Source: Drosophila persimilis
Lineage: Eukaryota; Arthropoda; Insecta; Diptera; Drosophilidae
Direction of reading: 5' to 3'
Assembly: GCF_003286085.1 (NCBI RefSeq)
Contig: NW_020825327.1
Coordinates: 1,054,001-1,118,000, forward strand
Length of the DNA stretch: 64,000 bases
Shown: piece by piece, positions 52,461 to 63,940 of the stretch
How the letters are laid out: each line of letters begins with the position of its first letter
Position numbering within the stretch: the first letter of the stretch is position 1
Notes under the pieces: generated by a model
Database searches by the model: none
The model's input: the letters and a program-made list of their open reading frames with translations, nothing else
What the model was told of the DNA's origin: nothing
Program-made: the position numbers and the translations under genes

Positions 52461-53935
52461 ATTTTTGAAGATTTATGGAAAACTTATTTTCTTCAGCAGT
52501 ACGGCCTATTTAAATAATTTTTTTACCTCTCATGTACATAAATATGAAAGGACTCAATAAAAACCAACAAGCCTTTGACCAAATCCTTTAAAATTTATAA
52601 ATAACACCAGTGTACTTATTATTTTGGCCTGGCCAAAAATGCCCATCCAGCAAAAATTTAAGCATATCATTTGTGTTAGTGTTAAAGAGTTAGAACTCTT
52701 AATGTATGTATGTATGCGAGTATAATGGATATACCAAATCGCGAAATCTTGTGAGAAAGACATGTACACAATTCGAATTTTGTTCTGGTTCGTTGCTTTA
52801 ATTTAGAGATTTTTGGGTATTCAAAATTTTTAAAGAAGCTTGGCACCTAACATGAAGACGTCTGTAATTTTGAATACCCTTATGCAATATACGATTGTAA
52901 TTACCGGATATACATATTTATGTATGTATATGTATGCACATAAAATGTTTCATAATTGACTTTATATTATAATAATTTTCTATGAGAGTATTCATGGTGC
53001 AACACGCATTTACATTTTTGCTTTGAAACTCCCGTTGGAAAGCGCGTTGTTGACAAGTGATTTGAAATATATTTAAAACTAATTCCAAATATATGTATAC
53101 ATATTTAATTATATTATATTTAAATATATATTTTTTTTAGTTTAAATCCCTTTTTTATATGGGATAAGCAATGAAGTCCAGAACCGACGGACTTAACATA
53201 ATATTTATATAATTCAAATCAACCTGTTAAAAATAAGAATATAAATGTGTAATTATATTATAGTAATATTTTATATTTAACGTAACCTATCCTAGTATAA
53301 ATCAAACAAATAACAGCTTTTATTTTATTTCCCGCGCCGTAGTGCACCATACCCCAACCCACTGACCATTCTTCTTTAATTTTGTGGCAGTAGATCAATT
53401 AATCAAAAGACCCAAAACAAGAACCGAACACAAATTTCAGTTCTAGCGGCCAGAAATACAATAATACACACGTAAAGTACGTGAAAATGCGTGTGCACCC
53501 ATACATTCAAATATGCTGGAGGCACAACAGAAAACAGAAATTAGCATTAGCATCAGATCTCTGAAAACGAAAAAAGCATGCAAACACATATTTTTGTCGA
53601 AACATATTGCGTGTGTACTAACGCATGCAAAGATGTTTCCTCTGCGCTCTCTCATGATGACGCGTCAGTACCCGAACGCCAGAGCCGAAGTCTTTGGGGT
53701 TCTCAGACTGGTAACCCAGCGTGTGACGTTTCGTTGTATGAACTGGCACATCTATATACTGTATGGTTAGTGGTTCAACCCATTATTGTGAAACTTTTAG
53801 ACACTGTAGCATAATATACTTAAGAAGATTCAGTTTAAACGATTTTTCTTTCATATGCAGTTTGTTTCATGAAGATATCTTGTTTTTTCAGAAGTTATTC
53901 ACTTAGCAAGCTGAAACGCAGAATGCCCCACTGTG
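52461..53935. other. AT-rich intergenic-like DNA, no gene recognised
   Basis: Nothing coding is convincing. A perfect 14-bp inverted repeat (GGGTATTCAAAATT at 52815-52828, complement at 52866-52879) forms a hairpin with a 37-base loop. There are runs of TATG and ATATTTA-type simple sequence (about 52700-53130). 53440-53830 is more GC-balanced but has only short unremarkable frames. Confidence 0.5.
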
Positions 53936-54630
53936 CGCCATCTTAGACATGTAAAGGTGAGATCTAACAGGAGTGTAGATACCAAATTTTGCTCTTGCCT
54001 TAATAGGCTCTGAGTTCTGTGGATGCCACACATTTTCGTCCTTTGAGGGGGCGGAAGGGAGTGGGGCAATTTTTTGAAATACATTTGTGCTGGTTTGATA
54101 TCAAGGGAGTGTGGATACCAAATTTGGTTGCTCTTATAGTCTCTGAGATCTGGCGCTCACTTTTTGCAATACGCAAAGCCGACCATGAAACGTCTGTGTT
54201 AGACAGAGACAGAACGAGAAAGAACGAAATTTTTTTCATCATTCTAGCTATAATATTTATACGATCTGGATCAGATTATGTAGTCTAGAAGATATTGTGA
54301 TACTCTACGATTCTACGGTTTTTTTTTCTCGTATCTTTAAAATTGTGGATGCCACAGATTTTCGCTCTTTGTGAGGGCGAAGTTTTAAAATATACTTGTA
54401 ACAGTTACATATCACAGAAGTCTGGATACAAAATGTCGTTGCTCTAGCTCTTATAGGTTTTGAGCACTGGGCGCTCATAGGGACGGACTGACAAGCGGCC
54501 GGACGGACAGACATGACTCAATCGACTCGACTATTATCGTAACGGAATAGCTTCATTCTGGACGTTACACACATCCCACTTTCACCAAAAATCAAAAATA
54601 TACCCCTATACTCATTTTAAGAATCTGGTA
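53936..54630 (+). mobile_element. DINE-1-type Helitron copy, diverged
   Basis: It has the same blocks as 49691-50785: GAGTGTAGATACCAAATTTT, CGTCCTTTGAGGGGGCGGAA, GAAATTTTTTTCATCATTCTAG, GTGGATGCCACAGATTTTCG, CATAGGGACGGACTGACA, and the end CTCATTTTAAGAATCTGGTATAA. It is non-coding. BEL-5 begins 29 bases after its end. Confidence 0.75.
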
Positions 54631-54658
54631 TAACAATTCGAACCTCGACAGTGAATAC

Positions 54659-54955
54659 TGTTTATACACGGAGCGTTTTCCGCATTAATGTTAATTCACG
54701 GATGGGGGTGTGTTAGTTTTTTCTGCAAACGAATCAAAGTCTATACATGAAAGAGAAAAGCCGATCGATCCAGTTGAGCACTAGGCAATAACTATTTATT
54801 ACAAATCTTAGTGCTTGAGTACTGGGCATAAGAGAGAGAATACAGTGGTGAATTTAGTACAATCATGGTGAGAGTAACTACAAAAAGTGAGCGTAGGCTC
54901 TCTATTTTACGAGGGTCATTTGAATACTTGTTCCTTAAAGGAGCTTGACCGAACA
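54659..54955 (-). repeat. 3' LTR of BEL-5, 297 bp
   Basis: It is the downstream LTR with respect to the minus-strand genes. It pairs with 60072-60365, with differences such as AATGTTAATT versus AATGTAATT and GACCGAACA versus GAACGAACA. Confidence 0.95.
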
Positions 54956-55900
54956 TCCCGGCCCCGTTGAAAGGACTGCTTTCAAACCACCGGAAGAATT
55001 GCCAACTTGTGTATTGGCCTGAAACATGTTCCATTTGCAGTGCGGAGGTGCAGTGACTGCCACTTCCCAAAGTCCTCCGAAATGAGGTGCCCTGGGGGGA
55101 ATAAAATGGAAATTAATAAAGTCAGAATCCTGCAGTTGATTCGATGCCCCTACAAAGTTAGTGGCATTATCGCAGAAGATTTCTGCCGGCAGCTTGCGAC
55201 GACCTCCCATCCGTTTCAATGCATTTAAGAACGCCTTTGTTGACAAGTCAGAGACTACTTCGATGTGAACGGCCTTGGTGAGAAGGCAAACGAACACGGC
55301 TATGTATGCATTTGTAGGTCCCTTTCCTCGAATGCGTAGATATGTGTTGATGGGTCCACAAAAGTCAACTCCACAGCGTTCAAAGGGTCGAGCCGGAGCG
55401 AGTCGCGTAGGCGGTAATGAGCCCATGAGTTGTTGTAGCAGCTTCGGTCTGTAGCGAACGCAGTGTACACAGGAGCGTCGAATTCGACGTGCCAAGTCTC
55501 TGGCGTTAACGATCCAATACTCCAAACGAATGAGAGCGACTAGGGCTTTAGGTCCAGCGTGATAGTTCCGAAGATGCAAATGGCGAATATAGTTCCATAC
55601 AAATTTGGACTGAATTGGCAGCAGCAACGGATGTTGTTGACCGTCTTGTAGGTCTGAGTATTCCAAACGTCCACCAACCTTGATAAGTTTGAATCCGTTC
55701 ACGACTTCTAAAAAGTGAGTAAGAAACTTTAAGCTGCTTTTTAATGGTTTTTGCTTCTGAAGTAAACGGATGTCCTCTACAAAATGAGTTTGTTGAATGT
55801 TCCAAATAAGGCAATGTGAACCAAAACGAAGTTCATCTGGCGTCGGTGAGGTTGCGGTAAACGTCGATTGCTTCCGACATCTCCTTATGAACCTAATCAT
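54956..55900 (-). pseudogene. BEL-5 integrase, C-terminally deleted
   Basis: The minus-strand frame shows the zinc-binding region (LHLRNYHAGPKALVALIRLE, CVHCVRY). The catalytic core keeps all three acidic positions: GVDFCGPI (first Asp), IFCDNATNFVGA (second Asp) and FGGLWEVAV (Glu). Directly after the Glu block the sequence runs into unrelated bases and the LTR, so the DNA-binding C-terminus is gone. Contrast BEL-2 and BEL-3, where the first Asp is Tyr. Confidence 0.9.
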
Positions 55901-58314
55901 TCAAGCAATGAAACGCAGACTGTGAGTGTACGAGCTGATATTATCGACGATGTTGAGGATATTATTTGTCTCGTGTACGGCAGCAAACAAACTTTTCCGA
56001 TTCTCCGAGTTAACCACGTCCATGTCAATATCAAGTTTTCCACCAATGGCGGGCCAGTTTAGTGAATCTTCGCCTAGAAACGTAGGACACGAAAACCATG
56101 GACACTTAATCAACTCGCTCACGATACAACCTCGCGACAGAATATCAGCAGGGTTTTGATGTGTTGGCACATAGCGCCATTTTCCATCAGACGTTAAGTC
56201 CTGAATATCGGACACTCGATTTCCAACAAAGGTCGATAAGGTGACTGAGTGTTGTTGCACCCAATGCAATAGGAGCTGTGAGTCACTCCAAAAATAAGAT
56301 GTGATAGATTGACTTTGTTATACAACTGAGAAAGTAGATGTGCGCCGCATAGTTCAAGCTTCGGAAGAGACTGTTTCTTCACTGGCGCTACTCTTGACTT
56401 AGAAGTGAACAATTTCACTGTGACCTGTCCAAGCGCATTCTCCGTGCGCACATAAACACAGCAACCGTATGCCCGAATCGATGCGTCGCAAAATCCATGT
56501 ATTTGAATGCTCCTAGTATCAGGCTGCAAACAAAAACGAGGTAGCGCTAGTGACGACAGTGAATTCAGCGATTCCAAACACTTGATCCATGCGTGGCTTA
56601 AATTCTGGGGGACAGACTCGTCCCAGTCGAGTTTCAGAAGCCACAACTCCTGAAGAATGATCTTAGAGACAATGACTAACGGTGATAGCAGACCGATTGG
56701 ATCGAATAGCGACGACGCAGTAGACAAAATTGTTCGTTTTGTGGTAGTGGGATAGACTTCCTTTGGATTAAATGTGAAACTAAATACATCACTTCGTTGA
56801 TGCCAAGTTACGCCGAGTGTGCTGCTGACTGAGTTTTCTGAAATGTTTATTTCCTTGGTAGATTCGTCTTCCATCACCCCTGGATGATTTGAATGCCACT
56901 TGCATAATGGAAACTGACCACGAGCGAGAGTTGATGTGATTTCAGTTTTTAGTTTGAAGAGTGTATCTATATCATCAGCCCCACACAAAAGGTCATCAAC
57001 GTAAAATGCAGTTTTAACAGCAGCAGCCCCTAATGGCCATGCATCCTTACAATCCTCAGCCAAGTAATGCAAACTACGAGTTGCGAGAAATGGGGCAGAC
57101 GCAGTCCCATATGTCACTGTATTGAGTTGGTAGGTTTGAAGATCCGTATTTGGAGATGCTCGCCACAAAATGTACTGGAATTTTCTATCCTTCTCACTCA
57201 CAAGTACCTGCCTGTACATTTTTGTGACGTCGGCTGTGATGCCGAACCTATGCATGCGGAACCGCAGCAATTGCAAGTACAACTCATCCTGAATGGTAGG
57301 GCCGACTAAAAGTAGATCGTTAAGTGACCTTTGAGATGTTGTACGGCAAGACGCGTCAAAGACAACTCTGAGCTTCGTCGAGGTACTGCTGGGTTTCAGA
57401 ACGAAATGGTGGGGTATATAATAATGCGGTTCCTCCAAGTTAGGATTCAGTACGAGGGACATATGGCCGAGACTTTCATATTCCTGCATGAACGAGATAT
57501 ACTGCGAGCGAATTTCCGGTAGACGAGCGAGACGTCTCTCAATGGCAAAAAATCGAGTTCGAGCTGTATCGAAGGAACTTCCAAGACAACTTAGATCTTC
57601 TTGAAATGGCAAGCGAACGACAATCCGCCCACTGGCATCCTGATGTGTTGTTTCCCTGAAATGGTCCTCACAGCGACGATGATTTCGGAGCATTCTAGCG
57701 CTTGGATCGACAAATGAGTCCACTTTCCATAATTGCTGCAAATTCTTGTCGATCGACTCTTCTACAGTCGCCAAGCACAATGGTGGCTGTCTGTTATATT
57801 GCCGCTGGTACCTCCCAGCAACAACCCAGCCAAAAAGAGTCTTCTGCAAAGTGGGAAGATTTGGACCAATGCGAATCTGGCCAACAGCTAGAGCTCCATA
57901 GAAGGCTTCGGTCCCCAGTAACAGATCAATACGTTTAGTCCTATAGAACGATTCGTCAGCCAATGGAGTGTTGGCTGGTAGGTTCCAATTCGATATGTCG
58001 ATCTCACTATCTGGCTGGTGGGCAATCTGGGATGTAATTCCAAACTGGAGAGTGAGCTGATAGCCGGAAGTTCGTGACTTAATAGAGGTAGTCGTACGAG
58101 CCTTCAAACTAGTAAGGGAGTCTCCTATACTGCGAATTCCAATGTGGTATTTTTCACGACGAAGGCAAAGCTTTTGTGCAAAGGTTTCGGTTACAAAATT
58201 AACCTCAGAAAATGAATCAAGCAACGCTCTACCGAGTTTGTATTCACCTGTGGCATCCTTTACCAAAACCATAGCTGTTGCCAACAAAATTTGATCATCT
58301 GCTGCGATCTCCAT
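55901..58314 (-). pseudogene. BEL-5 pol: protease, reverse transcriptase, RNase H
   Basis: The long open frame 58314-56194 (706 codons) has a protease segment RALLDSFSEVNFVTETFAQK in which the active-site DSG reads DSF. Next come LLLGTEAFYGALAVGQI, TLFGWVVAGR, then RT with LSCLGSSFD, FVLKPSSTSTKLRVVFDASC, LLVGPTIQDEL, GITADVTKMYRQV (motif A), LNTVTYGTASAPFLATRSLH and AFYVDDLLCGADD (YVDD). RNase H starts with IHGFCDASIRAYGCCVYV and LPKLELCGAHLLSQL. A frameshift near 56290 moves the rest of RNase H (WVQQHSVTLSTFVGNRVSDI, NPADILSRG) to 56269-55901. RT itself looks intact. Confidence 0.9.
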
Positions 58315-59520
58315 ATGAGAGTGTGAAGCAGCTTGATGAGCCGTTTGCCAGGAGGGTTACGCTGGTTGGAGTACCGGTTCAGTAGTTGAAGATTGTCCTG
58401 CTGATGATTGGGGTGGCTGTTGCGGCTGAGAGTGATGCAAAGATGAATGATGATTCCGATTACAGGATCGGCAACGATGAGTCGATGAACATTGCGCCAC
58501 TCTATGACCATTTCCAAGACAATTGATGCAGAGACCGAGGCGTTTTGCATTGTCGTACCGTTGGTTGCTGTTCATAGCCTTGAACTGAGCGCAATTAGAG
58601 ATCTTATGGCCAGAACTAGAACAAAGTGTACAAGACGGATTAGTGATGGCAAACGACGAGATTATTTGGTGATTAGAATGACGATTTGACTTATTGGATT
58701 CAGCCTTTCGTTGTGACGAAGTAGCAGCCGAGCTTCCAGACGAATGGAGAAACTGACAGTGGCGTTCCAAAAGCTGTGTGCATGCTAGCCAGGTTGGCAG
58801 AGTTTTGTAGTCCTGCGATTCCTTCCACTTGTTCCGTGTTTGCTGATCACACTATTCCATTATAAAATATATAAACATAGCGTGAACAATGTTCTCAGAT
58901 TTGCCGATGGACTCCAGCGAGCTTAATATAGCGGATGCCTTATCCACTAGGCTGTGAAGCTGCTGACTGTTTGACCTTTCCACAGGTTGTAGTGCAAACA
59001 ATGCCTCAATACCTTCTAAAAATATAAGAGTAGGATTATCAAAACGGTTTTTGAGTTTTGCTAGGGCCTTCGGATAGTTTTCGCTTGTAACCTGGAATGC
59101 CTGAATTGTATCTAATGCCGGCCCCGTGAGGCAGGTCAGCAAATAATTAAACTTTTCTATATTAGACAATCCAGACTCACGCACAACAATTTGCTCGAAC
59201 GAGTGAATGAAATTCTTATAGTTTGCATATGTTCCGTCGAAAGTGGGTAGCGACAACCTTGGTAACGATAACTTCACTGGCGGTGGGTGGTAGTCCGGCG
59301 CAACAATGCTGGCGTTCAGATCTCCTCCCATTTTTTCCTTTATGGCTAGCTTGATTGCTATGTATGTATCCTCGAAATCTGCCCGTCCTTCATCGTTCGG
59401 ACTAAGGTCTTCAATATTAGCTTGGACATTTAAAACATTCTTGAAATACGTTTCTAAGATGTTCAACCGATAGCGAAGCTCATCATTGCATATCGGGGTT
59501 TCCGATTTAGCATCTACCAC
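58314..59520 (-). pseudogene. BEL-5 gag, with in-frame stops
   Basis: The frame 59520-58852 has the BEL gag N-terminus (MVDAKSETPICNDELRYRLN), LPRLSLPTFDGTYANYKNFI, SNIEKFNYLLTCLTGPALDT and IQAFQVTSENYPKAL. A TAG at 58854-58852 interrupts it. The same frame continues 58770-58357 with DQQTRNKWKESQDYKTLPTW, zinc knuckles (CTLCSSSGHKISNCAQF, CINCLGNGHRVAQC, CRSCNRNHHSSLHH), then a TAA near 58359. The next start lies in the same frame (58314). Apart from two nonsense codons the gag is complete. Confidence 0.85.
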
Positions 59521-60071
59521 AGATTTGATCCGAGTTATATTTCGTTTTATATTGCTCCGTTGGCGTTAGTGTAATTACGCTGACACAGAACTAGAGCTTC
59601 CAAAAATAACAACAACAAAAAACGCAGCAAGCAGAAGCAGCTAGAGCACAAATCCAACGGTGAGAGGGAGGGCAGCAAAGATGAGCGCAGTTCCAAAGCG
59701 GAGAGTCAGCGAAAACTCCAGCAGCGGCAACGAAAGCAAAACGAAAGTGAAGCGGTGAAATTCCAATAGAAAGAATGCGTTGATCGATGAACCAAAGCAG
59801 GTAGCTGCAAAGCGAACGAACCGAGAATGCAAGCGCCGTTAAATGCGTTGTGGGTGACAAGCGAATGATAAAATTAAGCGAGAACGGCGAGAGCAAGGCG
59901 AGGACAACGATCCCGCGATCTAGACGAGCAATTCTGATACGGTTTTCGGAGCTTTCGATTGCAGCTGCGAGACGAGCGAATGTTGTAATTGTTGCCTTTG
60001 TAGATTGCGATTAGTTTAATTGTTCACAGAAGAATTAACATAACAAACAAGCCCCACGTTGGGCGCCTAAA

Positions 60072-60365
60072 TGTTTATACACGGAGCGTTTTCCGCATTA
60101 ATGTAATTCACGGATGGGGGTGTGTTAGTTTTTTCTGCAAACGAATCAAAGTCTATACATGAGAGAAAAGTCGATCGATCCAGTTGAGCATTAGGCAATA
60201 GCTATTTATTACAAATCTTAGTGCTTGAGTACTGGGCATAAGAGAGAGAATACAGTGGTGAATTTAGTACAATCATGGTGAGAGTAAATAAAAAAAGTTA
60301 GCGTAGGCTCTCTATTTTACGAGGGTCATTTGAATACTTGTTCCTTAAAGGAGCTTGAACGAACA
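60072..60365 (-). repeat. 5' LTR of BEL-5, 294 bp
   Basis: It is the upstream LTR for the minus-strand genes. Directly inside it (60052-60071, minus strand) lies AGGCGCCCAACGTGGGGC, a likely tRNA primer-binding site. Confidence 0.95.
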
Positions 60366-60370
60366 AATAC

Positions 60371-61794
60371 CACGTGTCCCGCATGTCGAAGATCTATCCA
60401 ACAGATCCGCAGACCATTTCTACCTTTACTAATCAAAGACCATCGGGTGAGTTCAATTGTACCCCCAACTACTGGGGGGTACCCGACGCCGTCGATTCGT
60501 ATTGCCGCAGTTATAAGTAGCCGTCGTACCGATCATTTACCGAATGTTTTAGCGGTCGTCTTCGCCCCAAACCGTCTTGTAGTTTGGCGTGTGCATACAT
60601 GTGAGAGTAACTGTACGTAGAGCAGAGGGTACCCACACATGAAAGCCTAGCTCGGCCTACGCATTTGGAAGACGGTCGATGGGCTTATACATGCACGTGC
60701 AGTGATAAATGTGAGAAGTCTAAGATTCCCTCTTAAGAGAACACTCCAATTTCTACGTCTCTTACATCGCCTCGACACGAAATGCATAGAGCATTCTGGA
60801 AGAGACGTTCATCTATTCCTCTACACCCACGCGCTCCACAGCAGCCAGCGTACGGACAGTAACGCATAAGAAGAGAGCGACTACCGATGCAGCAGTTTGC
60901 GTTGCCGAAAAATTCAGTTTGATATGCGATCATAGACCATTGCTATGCCGATTCATCTTTGGTTTCCGAAATACGTAGAAAGAACCCCTTGTGCGTAGAC
61001 CCTAGGATTATCATTAAAGTTAAATTCGAATGAAGTTTAGCCTCGGATTTGTTTTGATTTTGTAAAGAAATGCGCAGTTAAAAAGATATGACCAAAACCA
61101 ATACTCGCGCATACCGACCAACTTTTCTGACACACTGATACTTACAAGCGCTTGAGTGATTAACTGTTAACATTACGTTACGTCTATACGTGTATTCAAA
61201 TTATAAGCGAGTCGAAGCGATATTAAAGTTTTCCATGCCTCGACCGTAAACTTCTCGGCAGTGCTGTAATGCTGACCGACTCAAGTGTTCGAGTGTTTGT
61301 TTTGCTCTGCTCTTTCGCAAGCCAATGTAATTTTCTAGTATTCAGTCCATGCCAACAACCGAACCTATGATTGGAATTACCCAACAAACAATTGCTGTGC
61401 ACCTTAAAGATGCATCGATCAAATTTTTTTTCATTCAATCTGATAACCATTCGAATACTTCTCCAGTTTTATAACTTACCTATGATCATTCGAATATATA
61501 TTGGATCGCTACCAATTTTTCAGCCTGTTTGTACCGGTGCGATCAAGGAAGGGAGGGCATATCGAGTGGCAATGACAGCAATGACCCTCTGACACATCTC
61601 CCTACCCTGTCCTTTCTCTGTTAATTCTTCCGTCTGAATCTTGAACCGCACGCGAATCTTATTTTTTTTTTCTTTGTTTCTTATGCTTGAGTTTGTGACG
61701 CGATCTCTCCAACCCCATGCACACCTGATTCGTTATCTGTTACACAGAGTCTCGATCCCCCACCCACTCTGCCAATTCTTTATTTATTTTAAGT
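60371..61794. other. Non-TE-like DNA, candidate host sequence flanking BEL-5
   Basis: I see no recognisable element in this 1.4 kb. Just after the BEL-5 duplication a frame reads TTCPACRRSIQQIRRPF (60370-60420), with two CxxC-type Cys, and meets GTGAGT at 60447, a consensus splice donor. This could be the end of a RING-like exon, or chance. The remainder is mixed-composition sequence with T- and A-runs and no long frame. No RNA gene was recognised. Confidence 0.35.
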
Positions 61795-63796
61795 CGGTAA
61801 GGTTAGGTTAAACTTTACAGGAAACGGTTTTCTGCCATCTCCTATTGGCATTTTGCTCGAACAATTCGTGCGTTAGGAGCCTGCACGTAGCCAAGGGCAT
61901 CGCTACTTGCTCCCTCTCCGATAGGAGAGTAATCGTAGTACCCTGCCTGGCTAGCTCGTCGGCGGCGTCGTTCTCCTCGATGTCCCTGTGGCCGGGGACC
62001 CATATAAGGAAGAGATCTAACTGCTCTGCGATCTCGTGCAGAGACCTGCGGCAGTCATTTACAGTCGCTGAGTTCGACGATATTGAGCCTAGAGCTTTGA
62101 TAGCTAGCTGTCCGAGAAGACGCACACTAAGTGCGTGTCTAGACGTAGTTTGGAGACTACAGAAATGGCCTCCTTGATGGCTTCAATCTCCGCTTGGAAC
62201 ACACTACAGTGGTCCGGGAGCCTGAAGCAATGACTGATGCTCAGCTCGCTGCAGTAGACTCCGCCTCCCACGCGGCCGTCTAACTTTGAGCCATCGGTGT
62301 AGAAGTGGACCACATTTGCGGGTCCTGGTTCGCCCATCTCCCAGTCCTCCCTAGGTGGGATTGATACCTGGAAAGCCGTCGAGAGGTGATCACTAGGGAT
62401 ACAATAATCTGTTCTCTCAGGTAGTTGCGGGAGTCTCGTCAGGATTCCCGATTGCCCAACCGCGGACGCTTTCCACAGTCTGGCTTCTCTCATTCTGAGG
62501 GCAGAAAGTGTTGCCACCTTCTTTCCCATGAGATCTACAGGGAGGAGGTCCAGCCCAGTATCCAGGGCTTCCTCTGGAGTAGTGCGTAGCCCGCCAGTGA
62601 TGCATAGCTCTGCCATGCGTTGAACTCTGCTGAGTTTATTGAGGCATGTCCTTCTGTCTTCCACCATACCACCACTCCATAGAGCATGATCGGTCGTATG
62701 ATGGCGGTCAACTATATAGGGGGTCATTCCCCATTTTAGTCCGATGGATTTCCTGCAAGTATAGAGGGCCACTGTGGCCTTCTTTACTCTATCCTCTATA
62801 CTCAATTTCCAGTCGAGCTTTCTATCGAGGATTAGGCCAAGATATTTGGCGTTGCTGCTGAAAACTAACGCTTCCCACATAGTCTTGGGGGAATCAGTAC
62901 CGGAACCTTGTACTTCCTAGTGAAAAGCACCAGTTCCGTTTTAGACGGGTTGACGCCTAACCCACATTTGTCTGCCCATTTCGACATTTTCGTGAGAGTA
63001 CTTGTCATGCACTCACACAACGTCTGCGGAAATTTTCCGGAGAGTGCTATATCAACATCGTCCGCATACGCCACCACGCGGCAGCCACCCCCCTCTATCT
63101 CGCGCAGCAGTTCGTTCACTGGCACGTTCCATAGGAGAAGCGAGAGGACTCCGCCCGGCGGGGTGCTTTCGGCGGATCTTCCTTTCCGATAGGCATGCTG
63201 GGGGTCTGAGATTAGACTAGGCGGAATATTCACCGTGAGATACATCCCCAAAAGCTGTTCCATCGTCTTCAAAAGGAAAGACGATAGACTTATGGGTCTG
63301 AAATCTTTGGGGGCCGTGTGCGAGGGCTTGCCTGCCTTGGGAATGAAGACGACTTTGGTATGAAGCCAGGTTTCCGGGATATATCCATAGGAGAAGATTC
63401 CTTCGTATATCCTTCTGAGCCAATTCGTGGCTGTTTGTCCAGCGTGAATCAGTTGGGCAGGGATGATGCCATCTGGCCCCGCAGACTTGTATGTTTTGAA
63501 GCTTTTGATTGCCCAGGAAATGTTCTCCTGGCTTAGCAGTTTCATGATATCACTTGAGGCAACGGAAGGAACCGCGATGTAGTGTGGTCTGTTTTCATCG
63601 CAGCCGGTAAAGTGGGTGTTAAGGAGAAGATTTACCGACTCATTGCTGGACGTTGTTTTACGATTGGTCGACATTCTTCAGGTAGCCCAGAGTGGGTGTA
63701 GTCTTCGAAAGAACTTTGCGAAAGCGCGAGGCTTCTAAGTTATTCTCAATGTCGCTACAGAACTTACGCCATGAGGCGCGTTTGGCTAGAGCAACG
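61795..63796 (-). mobile_element. LOA-clade family 3 non-LTR retrotransposon, 5' truncated
   Basis: The minus-strand copy runs from the EN-RT linker (63796, KFCSDIENNLEASRFRKVLS) through RT and RNase H. It ends after a short 3' part with an AACCTAACC-like tail near 61800-61812. The protein is clearly related to LOA-a/b (same order of motifs) but diverged. The C-terminal Cys motif found in LOA-b is missing. Confidence 0.85.
61808..63674 (-). pseudogene. ORF2 of LOA family 3: RT and RNase H, with internal deletion
   Basis: The frame 63674-62865 shows YKSAGPDGIIPAQLIHAGQT, TKVVFIPKAGKPSHTAPKDF, RPISLSSFLLKTMEQLLG and HAYRKGRSAES. It then jumps directly to TPPGGVLSLLLWN, so about 85 codons with the motif A Asp are deleted in frame. 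VVAYADDVDIALSGKFPQ (YADD) follows. The frame 62880-62104 has the thumb (YLGLILDRKLDWKLSIEDRV), RNase H (HFYTDGSKLDGRVGGGVYCS, SVFQAEIEAIKEAISVV). The frame 62125-61808 finishes it (IWVPGHRDIEENDAADELAR). Two frame changes and the motif A deletion make it inactive. Confidence 0.85.
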
Positions 63797-63940
63797 ACAT
63801 TTTGTACCCAGACTTCTGTGATATGTCACTGTTATAGGTATATTATAAAACTTCACCCCGCCCACTTCCGCCCCCACAAAGAGCGAAAATCTATGGCATC
63901 CACAATTTTAAAGATACGAGAAAACAAAAACGCAGAATCG
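63797..63940 (-). mobile_element. DINE-1-type fragment
   Basis: The sequence matches DINE internal blocks in reverse: TGTACCCAGACTTCTGTGAT, CCCGCCCACTTCCGCCCCCA, TGGCATCCACAATTTTAAAG and ACGCAGAATCGTAG. It is cut by U1 at 63941. Confidence 0.75.

Larger units (their letters stand above)
54659..60365 (-). mobile_element. BEL/Pao retrotransposon BEL-5, both LTRs present, 5,707 bp
   Basis: The left LTR is 54659-54955 and the right LTR 60072-60365, both TGTTTATACACGG...GAACA. They are flanked by the perfect 5-bp duplication AATAC at 54654-54658 and 60366-60370. Coding is on the minus strand: gag, protease, RT, RNase H, integrase. The integrase C-terminus is deleted up to the left LTR. The LTRs differ by several substitutions and indels, so this insertion is older than the errantivirus. 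Confidence 0.95.

Noticed and set aside
60330..60620. 96-codon plus-strand frame crossing the BEL-5 end
   Set aside because: The first dozen codons are LTR sequence; only the part after 60366 could be host, so the frame as a whole is not a gene.
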